From contig OY292275.1 in assembly GCA_958496175.1 (NCBI GenBank), positions 45,585,701-45,649,700 of the forward strand: 64,000 nt of DNA. The letters are read 5' to 3'. The position numbers and the translations under genes were made by a program. The notes beneath the pieces were generated by a model. It was not told the DNA's origin. It did no database searches and was given only the letters and a program-made list of their open reading frames with translations. Below are positions 37,294 to 48,105 of the stretch, one piece after another (position 1 is the first letter of the stretch; every line of letters begins with the position of its first letter). Origin of the DNA: Sisyra terminalis (Eukaryota; Arthropoda; Insecta; Neuroptera; Sisyridae).

Positions 37294-37670
37294 TGTTCGA
37301 CCGAAACCGAATTTTGACATTAATCTCAGTTTCGGCCGAAACCGAAACTTCCATATAAGGTCATCTTTTCGTAGAAAAAAAGTTAATTATAATAAGTCGA
37401 ACTTTACTTTTAAATCCTATAGATATTTATTATTCATTTAGTCTTCTTTAATACCCTATTTGAGCTAATCTTTGATAAAACATATTATTATCACTTCTAA
37501 TTTCAATTAATTTATTTGTGCCAAAATAAGGGATTGATTTGAAAGAAATGCACCAAATAGTTCTGTTTAAGAATAGTTACGAATAACGTAAAATTAAAAA
37601 AGAGAAAATTTGCTCTATACTTAATATGTTTAGGTACACAAAACAGAAAGAAATGACATACCCAAGTCTC
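37294..37670 (+). mobile_element. CCGAAAC-repeat element, truncated copy
   Basis: It starts TGTTCGACCGAAACCGA and soon contains TTTCGGCCGAAACCGAAAC, then an AT-rich interior that matches 61166-61808 over more than 300 bases (shared blocks include TTCATTTAGTCTTC and CCCTATTTGAGCT). The match ends near 37665, so this copy lacks the far end. It is a non-autonomous DNA element of unknown superfamily. Confidence 0.75.
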
Positions 37671-37831
37671 TTTGGAAGACATTGCCTCTCATGTCCATGA
37701 TGTTCCCTTTATTGTCTTTAAGACTCTAATTTGGTAGGTTTGAACCTTGGTTTTTTGCACTAATTCCCCATATTTTGCAACCGTTAGCAGCTTGAGTGAT
37801 AATACCAAAGGATAGTGATGACGAACCTATG

Positions 37832-37858
37832 ATCGTGGGTCAGACACTGACCCACGAT
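37832..37858. repeat. Perfect 12-bp hairpin
   Basis: ATCGTGGGTCAG, loop ACA, CTGACCCACGAT. The local sequence is GC-richer than its flanks and resembles the hairpin-forming subterminal part of some hAT elements, but no terminal repeat was found. Confidence 0.75.
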
Positions 37859-40800
37859 TGTTAGGCGACCATTTGTTATGTTTGTAGAAAGAGATTTCCG
37901 TAGCACTTGTATCATTCCTTTTCTGTTTCACCTTATGAGAAGTTAATGAACGACCTGCACATTAGTGACTCTAGTACTAAGAAAAAATATGAACAAAGTT
38001 TGTCCCACACCTCAAAAAGGTTTGTCATTCCTGCCATAGGAGATTCCATTTGTAGTAGAAAGAGATTCCATTGTTTTGTGACTGTTATTATTATGTAAAT
38101 TTTCCACTTTAGTATTTTATTCAGCGTTATATCCAATTATTTAACCGAATCAGCGTGTGCCACTCTCTCTATTGAGACATGCCTGTCGTTAAGATATTTC
38201 TTCTATACTTGGACTATAGTTTGGATTTTTGTGGGTTCTTCATGATTCTCCATTTAGTATACCATTGTTCAATTTTTGGCACATAATTTTGAAGCTCAGG
38301 TTGTGGTGTGGAGTACTCTTTGCCCTAGTACTGAGTATGGCCTCATTATCCATAAATTGTGCGACACGGAGTACCTAACGTTGTAGTCGAGAAGTTCGCC
38401 CCATAAATAAGATAAAACCATGAACCTAATTTGTTAATTTTTTATGCTTCATTTTTTTATTGCAACTATTAAAGTAAACAAAAGTATATCAAGTTCATAA
38501 ATTCTTGACAAAATATGTGTATACTAAGTAACAAAGTAATCTAGAATCTCGGAAGTTGGTAATTCTTATTCGGTCAGAAGAGAAATCTGGGCGAAACTGA
38601 TAAAAAATTATGGAAAATTTTTGTTTCTTCCTAATTTGTAAAGATCAAATTTTTTTCGTAAATAAGCATATTTGCAAAGAATAGAAATTCAACGAAAAAT
38701 AACTAATTGTTTTGATTTTTTTCACAATCTTTAACTGCAAAATTGATCAAATTCTCTATTCGAGAAGTTTTTCTTTGATAAAATTTCAAAAAGGTTTGAA
38801 ATAATTGAGCATCTTGTGCTAAGTATACCTTATCTTCCCCTTTTGCAATAAAAAAAAAAACAGTAACATAAGGACTCACAATAAAACTATAATATGGCTT
38901 TCTATATGAAATTAAAACTACTAACATTGAGCCGTCTGAAAACCTTTATTGAAAGTTACCATAAAAATCACTTACCAATCCGTTACCATGAATACCCTAC
39001 CGTGATATTACTCCATCAAAATTCCACGAAAAAGGAAATTTTATCATCCCACGTTGAAATATCGTAACTAAAAATAATTGGATTTTTTTCACGGATTACG
39101 CGTAGCGTAATGCCTCTCGTTAGTAATTGATATATATGTACAAAATATATTTCGATATTTTGAATATTCAACAATATATTCAAACAATATATCCAAATGC
39201 AAGTAAATATTATCAAAAATATTTTTCCAATTGAAAACAGTTACCATTAAATAAAGCTTTAATAAAAGCCCGCGAGGGCTGTAAGTATTAGTAGGTACTA
39301 AAAATAGTATTACGATTCCGGAAATCTTACATTTGTATCTCTATTGGTTTTTGAGAAAAAAATAGTACGGATAATGTTGGAAAAAAAATTCTCAGAATTG
39401 GTTGAACCGAATGTTTTGAAATTTCGATACACTTAGGGGTGCTTATAATAGCTTTTAAAAAATATCAATAATATTGCCTTATAAATCCTTGATTAAATAG
39501 AATATGTTGGATTGTTTTTTTAACGAAGGGGAGAAGTAATTTCTCTACTTCCACAATTACGGGTGCAATCTGACTACATAGATTCAGTTTTGTGTATCGA
39601 AAATAGTTTAGATATTCGAATTTATTTAGAATTTAAATGTTTACTTTGTATTTGACATTTGTAAACAAACATTTTTTAGTGCACTCTATCATATTAAAGG
39701 GGTAGATGGAAATGTAATGGGATTGGTTCAATTGAATTTGGGGCAAAACGAGTGTGCGTATATCACATTATTTATATAAATAAATAATGAGAACCGAATA
39801 TTTATTAAACATGAATCATTCCAACCAAACATTTCACATTTCCTCTTTCATTCGACAACAAACTTTTGAATATCTAATACTTCGTCTTCCATAATCGGTG
39901 TATTATAACTGTCGCTACATAAGAATACATATTACAGAAATGTATTTTTTTGAATAATGCAAACAACATTAACATATAGTAGATGTTACACATTTGATGA
40001 GTTAATTAGAATTAAAGGATCACAACTGACTTATACAAACTAAACATCAAAATTCGTGATTATGATTTTGGCAAATTAAAATGGCGTTTCAACACGCACC
40101 ACCACCATAAGCGACCGACTCGCATTTGTTCAGGTAAATAAGCTCAGTGTCTCACGCTACGTTATTTATGACAACAGTCCAGATATGAACCCTATGTATA
40201 TTCTCGGTATTCCTGTGGGAAATGCGTTCGCAATGAAATGTGCCACACGTACATTGTGTCGCTAAACAGCTCGGTTGGCCTCAAAAAACAATGCTCATTA
40301 GCACTTCCATATCTACCCTATAGATTTCTACAAAACTCACTTTCTCCACCATACCACTAACATTAAGATATAGTGGCTTTTATAACTTATTTTCCCTATT
40401 AAAATTTAATTTTTGATACATATTTTTGGTAAATATTGTTAAGTCAGAAAAAAAAACGGTGTATGTACTAATGTAAACGCGTGAGAAGTTATAATTATTT
40501 GTCGTAATTAAAAAAAAAATTTTAATCTACTGCCATAGCATATTCTGGCAGTGCCTGAAATGGTACATCAGTTATTAATAGTTTGTGATAACTAAAATTT
40601 GATACAATTTAAAACACAATTTCTACTTTTAATGCCAATTTAATTAGCAAATGTATATATGACGGTGAAGACAGAAGACAGGTGAAGAAACCAAGGAATG
40701 TAAACACATATATGTAAGTGTAAAACAGGTATAATAATTATTCTCATAATTTTCTACCAACTGATTGTTGTCATTGGTTTCAATTGTTATTTTGTTTTCA

Positions 40801-40895
40801 TTCAATTACCAACTTTTGTCATTTGACAGTTTTGTCAGTGTTGAACTGTGAATTTTTCTCTGACAGTTACTTGTTTTCAAATAATAGGTTAAATT
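37859..40895. other. AT-rich non-coding DNA
   Basis: No supported gene, tandem array or complete transposon was recognised. Confidence 0.45.
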
Positions 40896-41119
40896 CATAC
40901 CTCATGTCCCATTAAGTGACATCAATATAGGGCAACGTTGCATTTTCTTCTTTGCTTTCAATGTAATTAGTGATTTTTTTGTTGATTTAATTCTAATATC
41001 GTTTAATTTGTGTTTTTGTTGGTAAATTTTTATTATGACCTGATTTACTTGCGAATCAATTTAAAAACAAAATAGAAACGGCGACGTTGCCAGATATTGA
41101 TGTCGCTTAAAAGGATATG
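40896..41119. mobile_element. MITE copy 2, relative of 15573-15800
   Basis: Inverted arms share GACATCAATAT and GGCAACGT. The inner sequence matches the copy at 15573-15800, including GGCAACGTTGCATTTTC on the left and GTTGCCAGATATTGA on the right. The outermost bases have diverged and no clear 8-bp duplication remains, suggesting an older insertion. It lies 20 bases from the next inverted-repeat element. Confidence 0.8.
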
Positions 41120-41139
41120 ATTCAAATTGGCTATGTATA

Positions 41140-41580
41140 TTAGGGTGGTCCTTAATAAGGGTGTTTTTGGATTTCTTTGCTCCCAGGGTCTCAAATGCTT
41201 CCAAATTGTTAAAAAAAATCCCTGAAAATTTGAGTCTTAATATTAACTTTAAGATAGTCCGCTTTCCAACTTATGTTTCTTATGGAAATAACGTGGGAAA
41301 AATTTAATTTTATTCTTTGGAATTCCATAACTCAGCGCCAAATAAATCGAGAGTAACTAATCACATCATGTTTATTGTAAATTTAACGCTCTACAAAAAA
41401 GAGCTCTTATACTTTTTCGCTTAATCTATTGGCTTTTGAGTTATTTGAGCTCAAAGTTTAATTATATTAAGAGCTCAACTTTCAGCTCAATTTTCACGGA
41501 TTTTTGTTTATCAATTTAGAAGCATTTGAGCTCCTGGGAGCAAAGAAATTCGAAAACACCTCTATTAAGAACCACCGTAA
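41140..41580. mobile_element. Inverted-repeat DNA element, 441 bp
   Basis: The ends read TTAGGGTGGTCCTTAATAAG and, inverted, TTACGGTGGTTCTTAATAGA. Similarity continues inward for about 70 bases, including TCTTTGCTCCCAGG and its inverse. The termini may be TTAGGG with a TGTATA duplication, or GGGTGG with a TA duplication as in Tc1/mariner elements; the flanks allow both. The interior has no coding frame. Confidence 0.85.
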
Positions 41581-42183
41581 TGTATATATACTGTATAATA
41601 TTTCACAATATTATACACAATTGACTACTAATGAAAATTCATATCTTACATTTATGAATTAGTTGTTTTTATCAATACAGAAAGAGTCACTTGTTTGAAA
41701 AATAGTTATCGAAAGCATTTACTATATATAAGTGGATTTTAGTCATAAGCTATCATGAATAAATATTAATAAACAGTCTCTTGTATATAGAAACAATTTG
41801 TCTAAATAGTCAATTACATGCTATACACCTACAGTATTTACAAATAACGACAGAGTAAAAATTAAATTAATGCAATAGTAATTGTTTAATTTTATTACCC
41901 ATTTATTTTCATGAATTGATACTAATTAATTCAAATATAAAAAAAACAATGCAATATAATATCTATATCAATCGCTTTTCCTTATATCATTTTGCATATT
42001 GCATTAAATAATTTCAAAAAAAAATCCTTTCTTGTAAATGTAGTTAAACTATTGCGTATTAATATGGATATGATTTAAACTATAAAAATTGAAAATTTTT
42101 AATTCGACGATGTTTTAATGACGATGTTTTAAATGTAAGATAACAACTGATGGTGACTATTACTTTATTGTCGATCATTTCAG

Positions 42184-42276
42184 GTTGATCTCCCTGCTGA
42201 AAAACAAATAACTTGTGCTAGCGGTCAATTCGGTCGACTTGGTTGTGTTTTTAGTACTATGCATATCACTTCCTAA
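42184..42276 (+). CDS. Weak exon candidate
   Basis: A good acceptor (TTGTCGATCATTTCAG, ending at 42183) opens a frame of 30 codons beginning VDLPAEKQITCASGQFGRLG and closed by TAA at 42274-42276. Codon use looks less random than the flanks. A donor could lie within it near 42240 (CTTG/GTTGTG), but it is weak. No domain is certain; the CASGQF motif recalls part of a cysteine-rich LDL-receptor class A repeat, which is too little to claim. It may be chance. Confidence 0.2.
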   Translation, partial: VDLPAEKQITCASGQFGRLGCVFSTMHITS

Positions 42277-43859
42277 CCGTTTGCAAGCAATTTCCTACTG
42301 TGTAGCGTTAGGAAGTCACATTTTATTAATAGTTCAGTCTATTTTTTTCCATAACACCGCTAAAAAGTATAACTTCAAAAAATTGGATAAATTTTTATAA
42401 TTTTAAAAATATTTCTAATTACCAGATAGCTTCATTCTAATTCTTAGTTCTTTATGGTCTAAGAACATAAGAAAATCATTATTCGGTAAACGGCACTTCA
42501 AATTAAGGTTTATCTTTCCTTGATCTTACTTTTATCGATTCATTTTTTCCCGTATTTTACATAGGTATGCTTGAGGTAGATTTCACATACTTCTTCAATT
42601 ATACTCCTTATTGATTATATTCCTTATTGAAAAAAAAAACAACTATAAGATTGATAAAACAATTTTTCGTTCATGCTAAAGCAAAATGATACGAATCTTT
42701 CGTAACAAAGTCAGACAATTTTGAATCAATTATTTCCGATTACAACGTTTACGTCAAAACTGTCAATATTACAAGAAAAGAAATAATTTTTGACGCCTCA
42801 ATATTTCCGGCCTACACAATTGTCGAAAAACGAATTGATACGACTTTATCAAGAATAAAAGTCAATGATAAATTATAGAAATTGTCACCAATATCGATTA
42901 GAAAATATTGGTGTTTCACCATCCAAGCTTTGTCATCGTTTCGTTATACAGCGAAAGCTTACCATGAAAATCCATCGGCTAAACTCGTTTACCAATTTTT
43001 TTTCAAATCTCCAAAGTCCAAATAAAAAACTCCAATCGCAAATCTCCACTTCAACCCTTAAAATATACAATCGAATGATTTTATTTTCGTTGTTCGATAT
43101 TCGGTAATTTATGGCCATTCGGTATTTAAATTGCGCTTCGAGCCTCATCTATTATATCATTTGATAATTTAATAAGCAGCTATAGTGGAAAGTTTCATTT
43201 TTTTTTCTTCGTGCGTTTGTAATCGCTTTATTTTTCATTTTCCTGCGACTTTTTTTCTTCGTCGAAATTTTTACGTGAGTAATCTGTTTTGTATTTAATA
43301 ATCATTGATCAACCAGTCAAAGATTTTTATCGTTGCGTGTCATTGTGACGATTTATCGCTGCGTGATGTGAAGACATATATTCATTTAAGAATAATTTTA
43401 TTAGAAATATGAACAATTCAGACGGACTTATAATTATTTTGCCGTTAGAAAACGGTTAGAGTTCAGGAAAAAATGTATCTAACATCAATCTTTTTGAAGT
43501 GTCCGAGAAATCATATTCAGAAAAAAAACATAATATTAAAGCAGACGAGCAAAACTAAATCAAAGTTGTGTTCCTTTTTTTCATTAATTAATATAAATTG
43601 CTATCGGTACTGCATAATATTGCTATTTACAATTGCGTATAAGAAAAACTTGCATTATACTAACCAAGGAAATATAAAAGGGGTTCAAAGAAAGAAGATA
43701 GTCGATGTTGATACTTTTAAGGAACGTATAAATCTTGAAACTATCGTTGTTTAAGACGATACTGATGGTTGTTTGGATGGGACGTAGAAGATAAAGCTTT
43801 ACCTTTAAGATTAGGACGATCATTTTAATTGGTATAGACTTTTCGGAAACAATCTTGAA
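42277..43859. other. AT-rich non-coding DNA
   Basis: No supported gene. A frame of 93 codons at 43473-43754 (+) is Lys/Ile/Asn-rich translation of AT-rich DNA without a domain. Confidence 0.45.
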
Positions 43860-44152
43860 CTTTTGAGCAAGGACTGAAGAATTAGAATATTGAAGTTCTT
43901 TTAGAGGGAACTGCTCCTGGCGTAGTAAAAATATTTGTGATATGAGGACCTTTTGGAATATTTGGATATAGAATAGTTTGGCTGAACCCCACAGCTCTAC
44001 TCCGTACGTCCATATGGGCTATATCTTATATTATTTTACATAGGAGTATTTGTTAATTGTGCTCATTTTGAATTTGGGTCCTTTTAGTTTGCGTAATTGT
44101 CCATACCAACTTGGAAGTTTCTATATTTTTGATTTTATGTAATATTTTCAAG

Positions 44153-44709
44153 TAGAGTTGTCAGAGATACTTTAGGAAAGTATCTAGATATAAGGTGAAT
44201 TACTTTTTCAAAAAGTATCCAAAGTTACTTTGGGTATCTTGTTATTCTTTGAAAAAGGAACTTTAACAATTATCGTTTGTTACTTTTTAGATACATAATA
44301 CTTTTTATCTTAGTTTGTTTACTATGGATGTACTAAATTTTGTAATATTTGGTATTTGGCATTATATTTGGTAAAGTTGTTAGGTAATCACTATGTACTC
44401 CTTATCATTATTAATTTAGGAAAAAGGAAAGAAAGAATGTATATACTTCTGTAAATAAAACACTCTTAAAAAACGATAGAAGATTAATATAAGAAGTAAA
44501 AAGTGGATTTTATAGAGCAAAACGAAATAAAATTTTGTATCTAATCTCTTGGTATTTAGATATCTAAGTAACTTTTCGATATCTAAAATACTTTTTAAGT
44601 TACAAGCTACAGTTCTTTTTAGAAACTGTCTAAGACACTAGATACTTTGAGCCAAAAAATAAAGAAACTAAGAGATAGTATCTTAGATACTGTTTTTCTA
44701 ACAGCTCTT
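44153..44709. mobile_element. hAT-like MITE inside the LINE, 557 bp
   Basis: The ends read TAGAGTTGTCAGAGATACTT and, inverted, AAGAGCTGTTAGAAAAACAG, with AGTATCT/AAGATAC motifs repeated throughout. The flanks TTTTCAAG (44145-44152) and ATTCCAAG (44710-44717) are an imperfect 8-bp duplication. The interruption of the LINE block LTW supports these borders. It is AT-rich and non-coding. Confidence 0.8.
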
Positions 44710-45073
44710 ATTCCAAGTAAGATGGTTGTCAAGGTGAAATCCTAAGTAACGTACTTTGGAAGCAGTTCGTATATTTTCGTTATAAGATTTAAATACGGAT
44801 GGACAGATAAGTTATCTAGGTGTAAAGGCCTTAGAGATTATTTTTTCTTGGGAGCTTTTTATATTTCCGATGATACGATTTAACCATGAGTTATTATAGA
44901 AAAAGTAAAAATATATCGAAAATGAAGAATTCAATAATATGAAAGTTCTTTTTGTTTTCGAGACAAATAATTTTTTTGACCAAAAAGTTAGTGTTATTTC
45001 TTATCGGTACAAAATACTTTTGCGTTTCTTCAATCGGTGTTCCCAAGAGTGCCAATATCTAAGCCATAATTAT

Positions 45074-45276
45074 GGATAATAATATATGTCCTATGGGGCT
45101 CAATTTCTTCTTTATTACGACGCGTTTCAACAGTTTTTGACTGTCATCATCAGGTAATATTTAAAATTACCTGATGATAATCGTAATAAAGAAGAAATTG
45201 AGTCCCATAAGACATATATTATTATCCATTAATTTATTGTGACTCGGAAATAAATAAAATACTTATCAATGTTAAA
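45074..45276 (-). mobile_element. HHE-1 copy C inside the LINE, 203 bp
   Basis: It begins GGATAATAATATATGTC, forms a palindrome (45074-45154 against 45166-45236) and ends with the family tail (AAATACTTATCAATGTTAAA). CCATAATTAT flanks it at 45064-45073 and 45277-45286. The right arm has lost stem II and GAAAC (CTGATGATAATCG), while the left arm keeps the hammerhead motif on the minus strand. It interrupts the LINE relic, so it is younger than the LINE. Confidence 0.9.
45113..45159 (-). ncRNA. Type I hammerhead motif in HHE-1 copy C
   Basis: On the minus strand: stem I TATTAC, CTGATGA (45153-45147), one extra T, stem II GACAGT/CAAAA/ACTGTT, GAAA, CGCGTC, then GTAATA pairing fully with stem I (six pairs). 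The GUC triplet ends at 45119. A competing long pairing with the second arm of the palindrome could mask it. Confidence 0.7.
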
Positions 45277-45660
45277 CCATAATTATGCATTGTTCAGGGA
45301 GGTGCATAAGTAATTTTTTTGCTTTTAAGAGCTTCAGATAATACGTTGACTATACTGAAGGTTTTTTGAGTAAAAATATGTGCTTTATAATAAAAATCCT
45401 ACCAAAACTTTAGAAATATGAGGTAGAAGTGTTATTGACCGGTATGAAAATATATTCGGGGTTGATTGGTGTGGCTTGGCAATCATTACGATAGTGGACT
45501 CTTTTATTTTGTAAAGTAGTGTACTGTTCGGAAAATGAAATTACATAAAGAGATAAGGTACATTAAACCTTTTCTGGGTAGGTGATGAAGAATAAAAGCG
45601 ATAATGAAGTCCCAGTTCAGGAATTTTTATGCTTGACCATAATCAATAAGGAATTTAATT

Positions 45661-47110
45661 TTTAAACTTTTATGTTACCATGTAGAGAAAATGATTTTTC
45701 TGAATGTTGTGCAAACTATTTTCAAAGTTTATCAAATACAATTATTATACAATGGCAAAATGTATAAAGGGTTTAATAATTCGAAACATCTAAGGAAATT
45801 TCATACTTTGTAAGTCAACGAATCTATAGGTTCGTGCTGATAAAATAACAAACTCGGGTAATTAAAAATCTTGTAAAATATGTGTCGTATTTATTCCTAT
45901 TACGAAGGAAATAAGGAAGGAAGGTAATACGATAGCGCCTTGTTAGAGCTATTTTAATGTTAAAATTAAAATGCTACTCATATTCTAAATTTTCTTAGAA
46001 AGGTTTCTTTACTTAACGCCATCGTAAAAGTTAATTATCGTACAAAATTATTTTCATTTAAATGCTTGTAAAAATGGCTGTTTTAACAGCTTTTACAACT
46101 ATTTTTATGTTCTTACTTTTCACAAATCACCAGCAAATATTCATTCGGAAACTTCATATTTCTATTCGTCGTGTTTTATTGGCGCAATTAACAATTAAGT
46201 TCTCGAATAGTTTCAGTTTTTATATATAATGAAGAGTTGCGAAGCAAAGGGAAACCTAAACGACATAAAATGAGTACTAATTTAAGCTTATTAGCGAAAA
46301 TAACAATTAGTTTTAATTGTGCAACGAATTACGTCAAAGTGAAAATTTGCAAAAAAAAAGAGTTAGGTACAATGCTTTCGTTACTTCCGGGTAGTTTTAT
46401 GTTTGGGGGTTAGACGCCAACCGTATAGAGATATGTTTTAATTTCGAGAATAACTCGTTCGAAATTCCACAATTGAAACTAGTTTCGAACATTTGGCTGA
46501 TAGCAGAGTGTAAGTGAATTTCGAGCCATTTGTATAATAAGTTTCAAAGATCAACGCCATAAATTCTAGAACGAAATTATTTTGAATGATGATAAATCTC
46601 AATTTGATTCTGAAAATCATTCAAGCAAAGAGTGGGTTGAATCTCACATAGAAATGAGGAAAATTAAATTCGGCTACAAACCGAGAAATTCCAGTTTCGT
46701 TTCAAGTTGGGCACGATTCAACGAAATTTACTCAACCTAAAAACACGATGACACCAAACGTTCCTGCAGTGTTAATGAGGATTGGTGGTCACGATCGTGA
46801 AAAACTAGCCAAACGTAGCCAAGAAATTTAACCAAAAATGAAATATAATATGTAAACTTGGAATGATATTAATTACAATTAACAAAGAGTAAAAATCCTT
46901 AAACTCCCATTGACATAATTTTCTAATACTTACTACTCTAATACTATTCAATTGCAGCTCAATTTTTCTTTGGCTTTATTTTTTTTTATTTTAAACGGGT
47001 TTTGTGTATTTCCTTAAAACAAGGGTAACTTAATATCAAGACAATTTTACTTACATAAAGGTAATATATAATAGTTCACCTGGTGAAACATTGGCATAGC
47101 TGATTTTTTT
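45661..47110. other. AT-rich non-coding DNA
   Basis: No supported gene. The first 200 bases may include more of the decayed LINE. Confidence 0.4.
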
Positions 47111-47194
47111 TTGCTATTTACCGTCGCTTTAAAACTACCATGATCTTTAGCGGCTATAGATTTAATGAAAATCTGTAAATCGAGAAATACTGAT
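47111..47194 (-). mobile_element. tRNA-derived SINE, copy 5 (reverse, body only)
   Basis: On the minus strand only the family body remains: TATTTCTCGATT, then GCCGCTAAAGATC and AAAGCGACGGTAAATAGC followed by an A-run. The tRNA-like head is missing. Confidence 0.7.
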
Positions 47195-47520
47195 GCCATT
47201 ATATCGAAATTATTCTTAATCAGCAAAAAAAAATTCAAAAGTGTTATCCCTTTGATGTTATACAACTTGAAATATACCTAGAAATCGAGCATAGAATGAA
47301 CTGGTTACTTAAGGTGAAATATTTTGTAGTCAATACAATTTTTTATTTTAAATAAATTATTTAATTTAATATTTTCAAGTCGCAATCAAGGAATTCATAA
47401 AATATGATTCAGTAATCTACTTCATGAAATAAGGAGAATTCAAAAGAAAGATTTGATCCTTCCGGTGATATGAACAAATGAGTGACTAAAATGATCCACT
47501 CTAAACTGATGGCCGAATTG

Positions 47521-47590
47521 AGTAAGTTTTTATTATTTCTCGATTTAAAATTTTTAATGGACCCTAGAATAGCTACAGTTCGTAAGACTG
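47521..47590 (+). mobile_element. Possible SINE body fragment
   Basis: TATTTCTCGATT, TTTTTAATGG and CCTAGAATAGCTA appear in the order of the SINE body (TATTTCTCGATTACGG, TTTTTATTAA, CCTAGAGTCGCTAA). The match is short and diverged. Confidence 0.35.
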
Positions 47591-47784
47591 ATTTACATTA
47601 CAAATTACAATCGACACTTTCGAAAGAGGAGAATTACAAGTTTCTTATTCCTTCTATTTTTAGGAAAGGATCATATTTTGGGCCACTAATAAGACAGAAA
47701 AAGGATCTAAAATGATAAAATATACTTTACTTATTTAATAAATGACCCCTTAACGGCTAAAGAGAAAACAATGAAAAAACTGTT

Positions 47785-47990
47785 TATACAATATATGAAA
47801 TATATTGTGGACTTATTTATGCAATATAATTTACCAAAGTAAATTATAAACATAAATTTGAACAAAAGTTTATACAAATAGCAATACTAACGTATTGACC
47901 AGACACGTCTTTCGATTGCCAAGCATCCTTCATCAGTGGTCATCAAGTAGTATCGGATTGCTCCGTAATGAAGCAAAATTCCTTTTTGTA
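47785..47990 (-). mobile_element. HHE-3 copy 2, partial
   Basis: It shares TATACAATATATGAAATATA-like outer sequence, CATAAATTTGAACA and CGATTGCCAAGCA with the palindrome at 12862-13402, plus part of the centre (GATGACCACTGATGAAG when inverted). Only one arm and the centre are present. No target duplication is clear. Confidence 0.75.
47896..47942 (-). ncRNA. Type I hammerhead motif in HHE-3 copy 2
   Basis: On the minus strand: stem I TGACCA, CTGATGA (47936-47930), one extra A, stem II GGATGC/TTG/GCAATC (one mismatch and one G-U), GAAA, stem III from AGACGTGT, GUC ending at 47902, then TGGTCA pairing with all six bases of stem I. Where this copy has stem II damage the copy at 13163 is intact, and where that copy has a stem I mismatch and AUC this one is intact. 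Confidence 0.65.
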
Positions 47991-48048
47991 GCAAAGAAAG
48001 AAAGAAATTATCTCAGAAGCAGCGAATTCCTGCGTCATCCCTTCGATA

Positions 48049-48105
48049 ACCTTATTCATCCACATCCACAGGATGTAGATGATCCTTATCCTGGATGAAT
48101 AAGGT
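48049..48105. repeat. Inverted repeat, 14-bp perfect arms
   Basis: ACCTTATTCATCCA at 48049-48062 is inverted exactly at 48092-48105, with a 29-base loop. No associated element or terminator-like T-run was seen. Confidence 0.75.

Larger units (their letters stand above)
43860..45660 (-). pseudogene. Jockey-type LINE ORF2 relic, split by two insertions
   Basis: On the minus strand, 45660-45287 encodes reverse-transcriptase-like sequence: FILHHLPRKGLMYLISLC, then STIVMIAKPHQSTPN and SYRSITLLPHISKV, matching the conserved MIPKPGK and SYRPISLLP blocks of jockey ORF2. After an HHE-1 insertion, 45063-44710 carries VRYLGFHLDNHLTW (the YLGLHLDRRLTW block). After a hAT insertion, 44152-43860 carries PIWTYGVELWGSAK, the conserved C-terminal block. 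Several stops and shifts show it is dead. The order along the strand agrees with a single element. The 5' half, including endonuclease and the YADD active site, is missing or unrecognisable. Confidence 0.85.
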
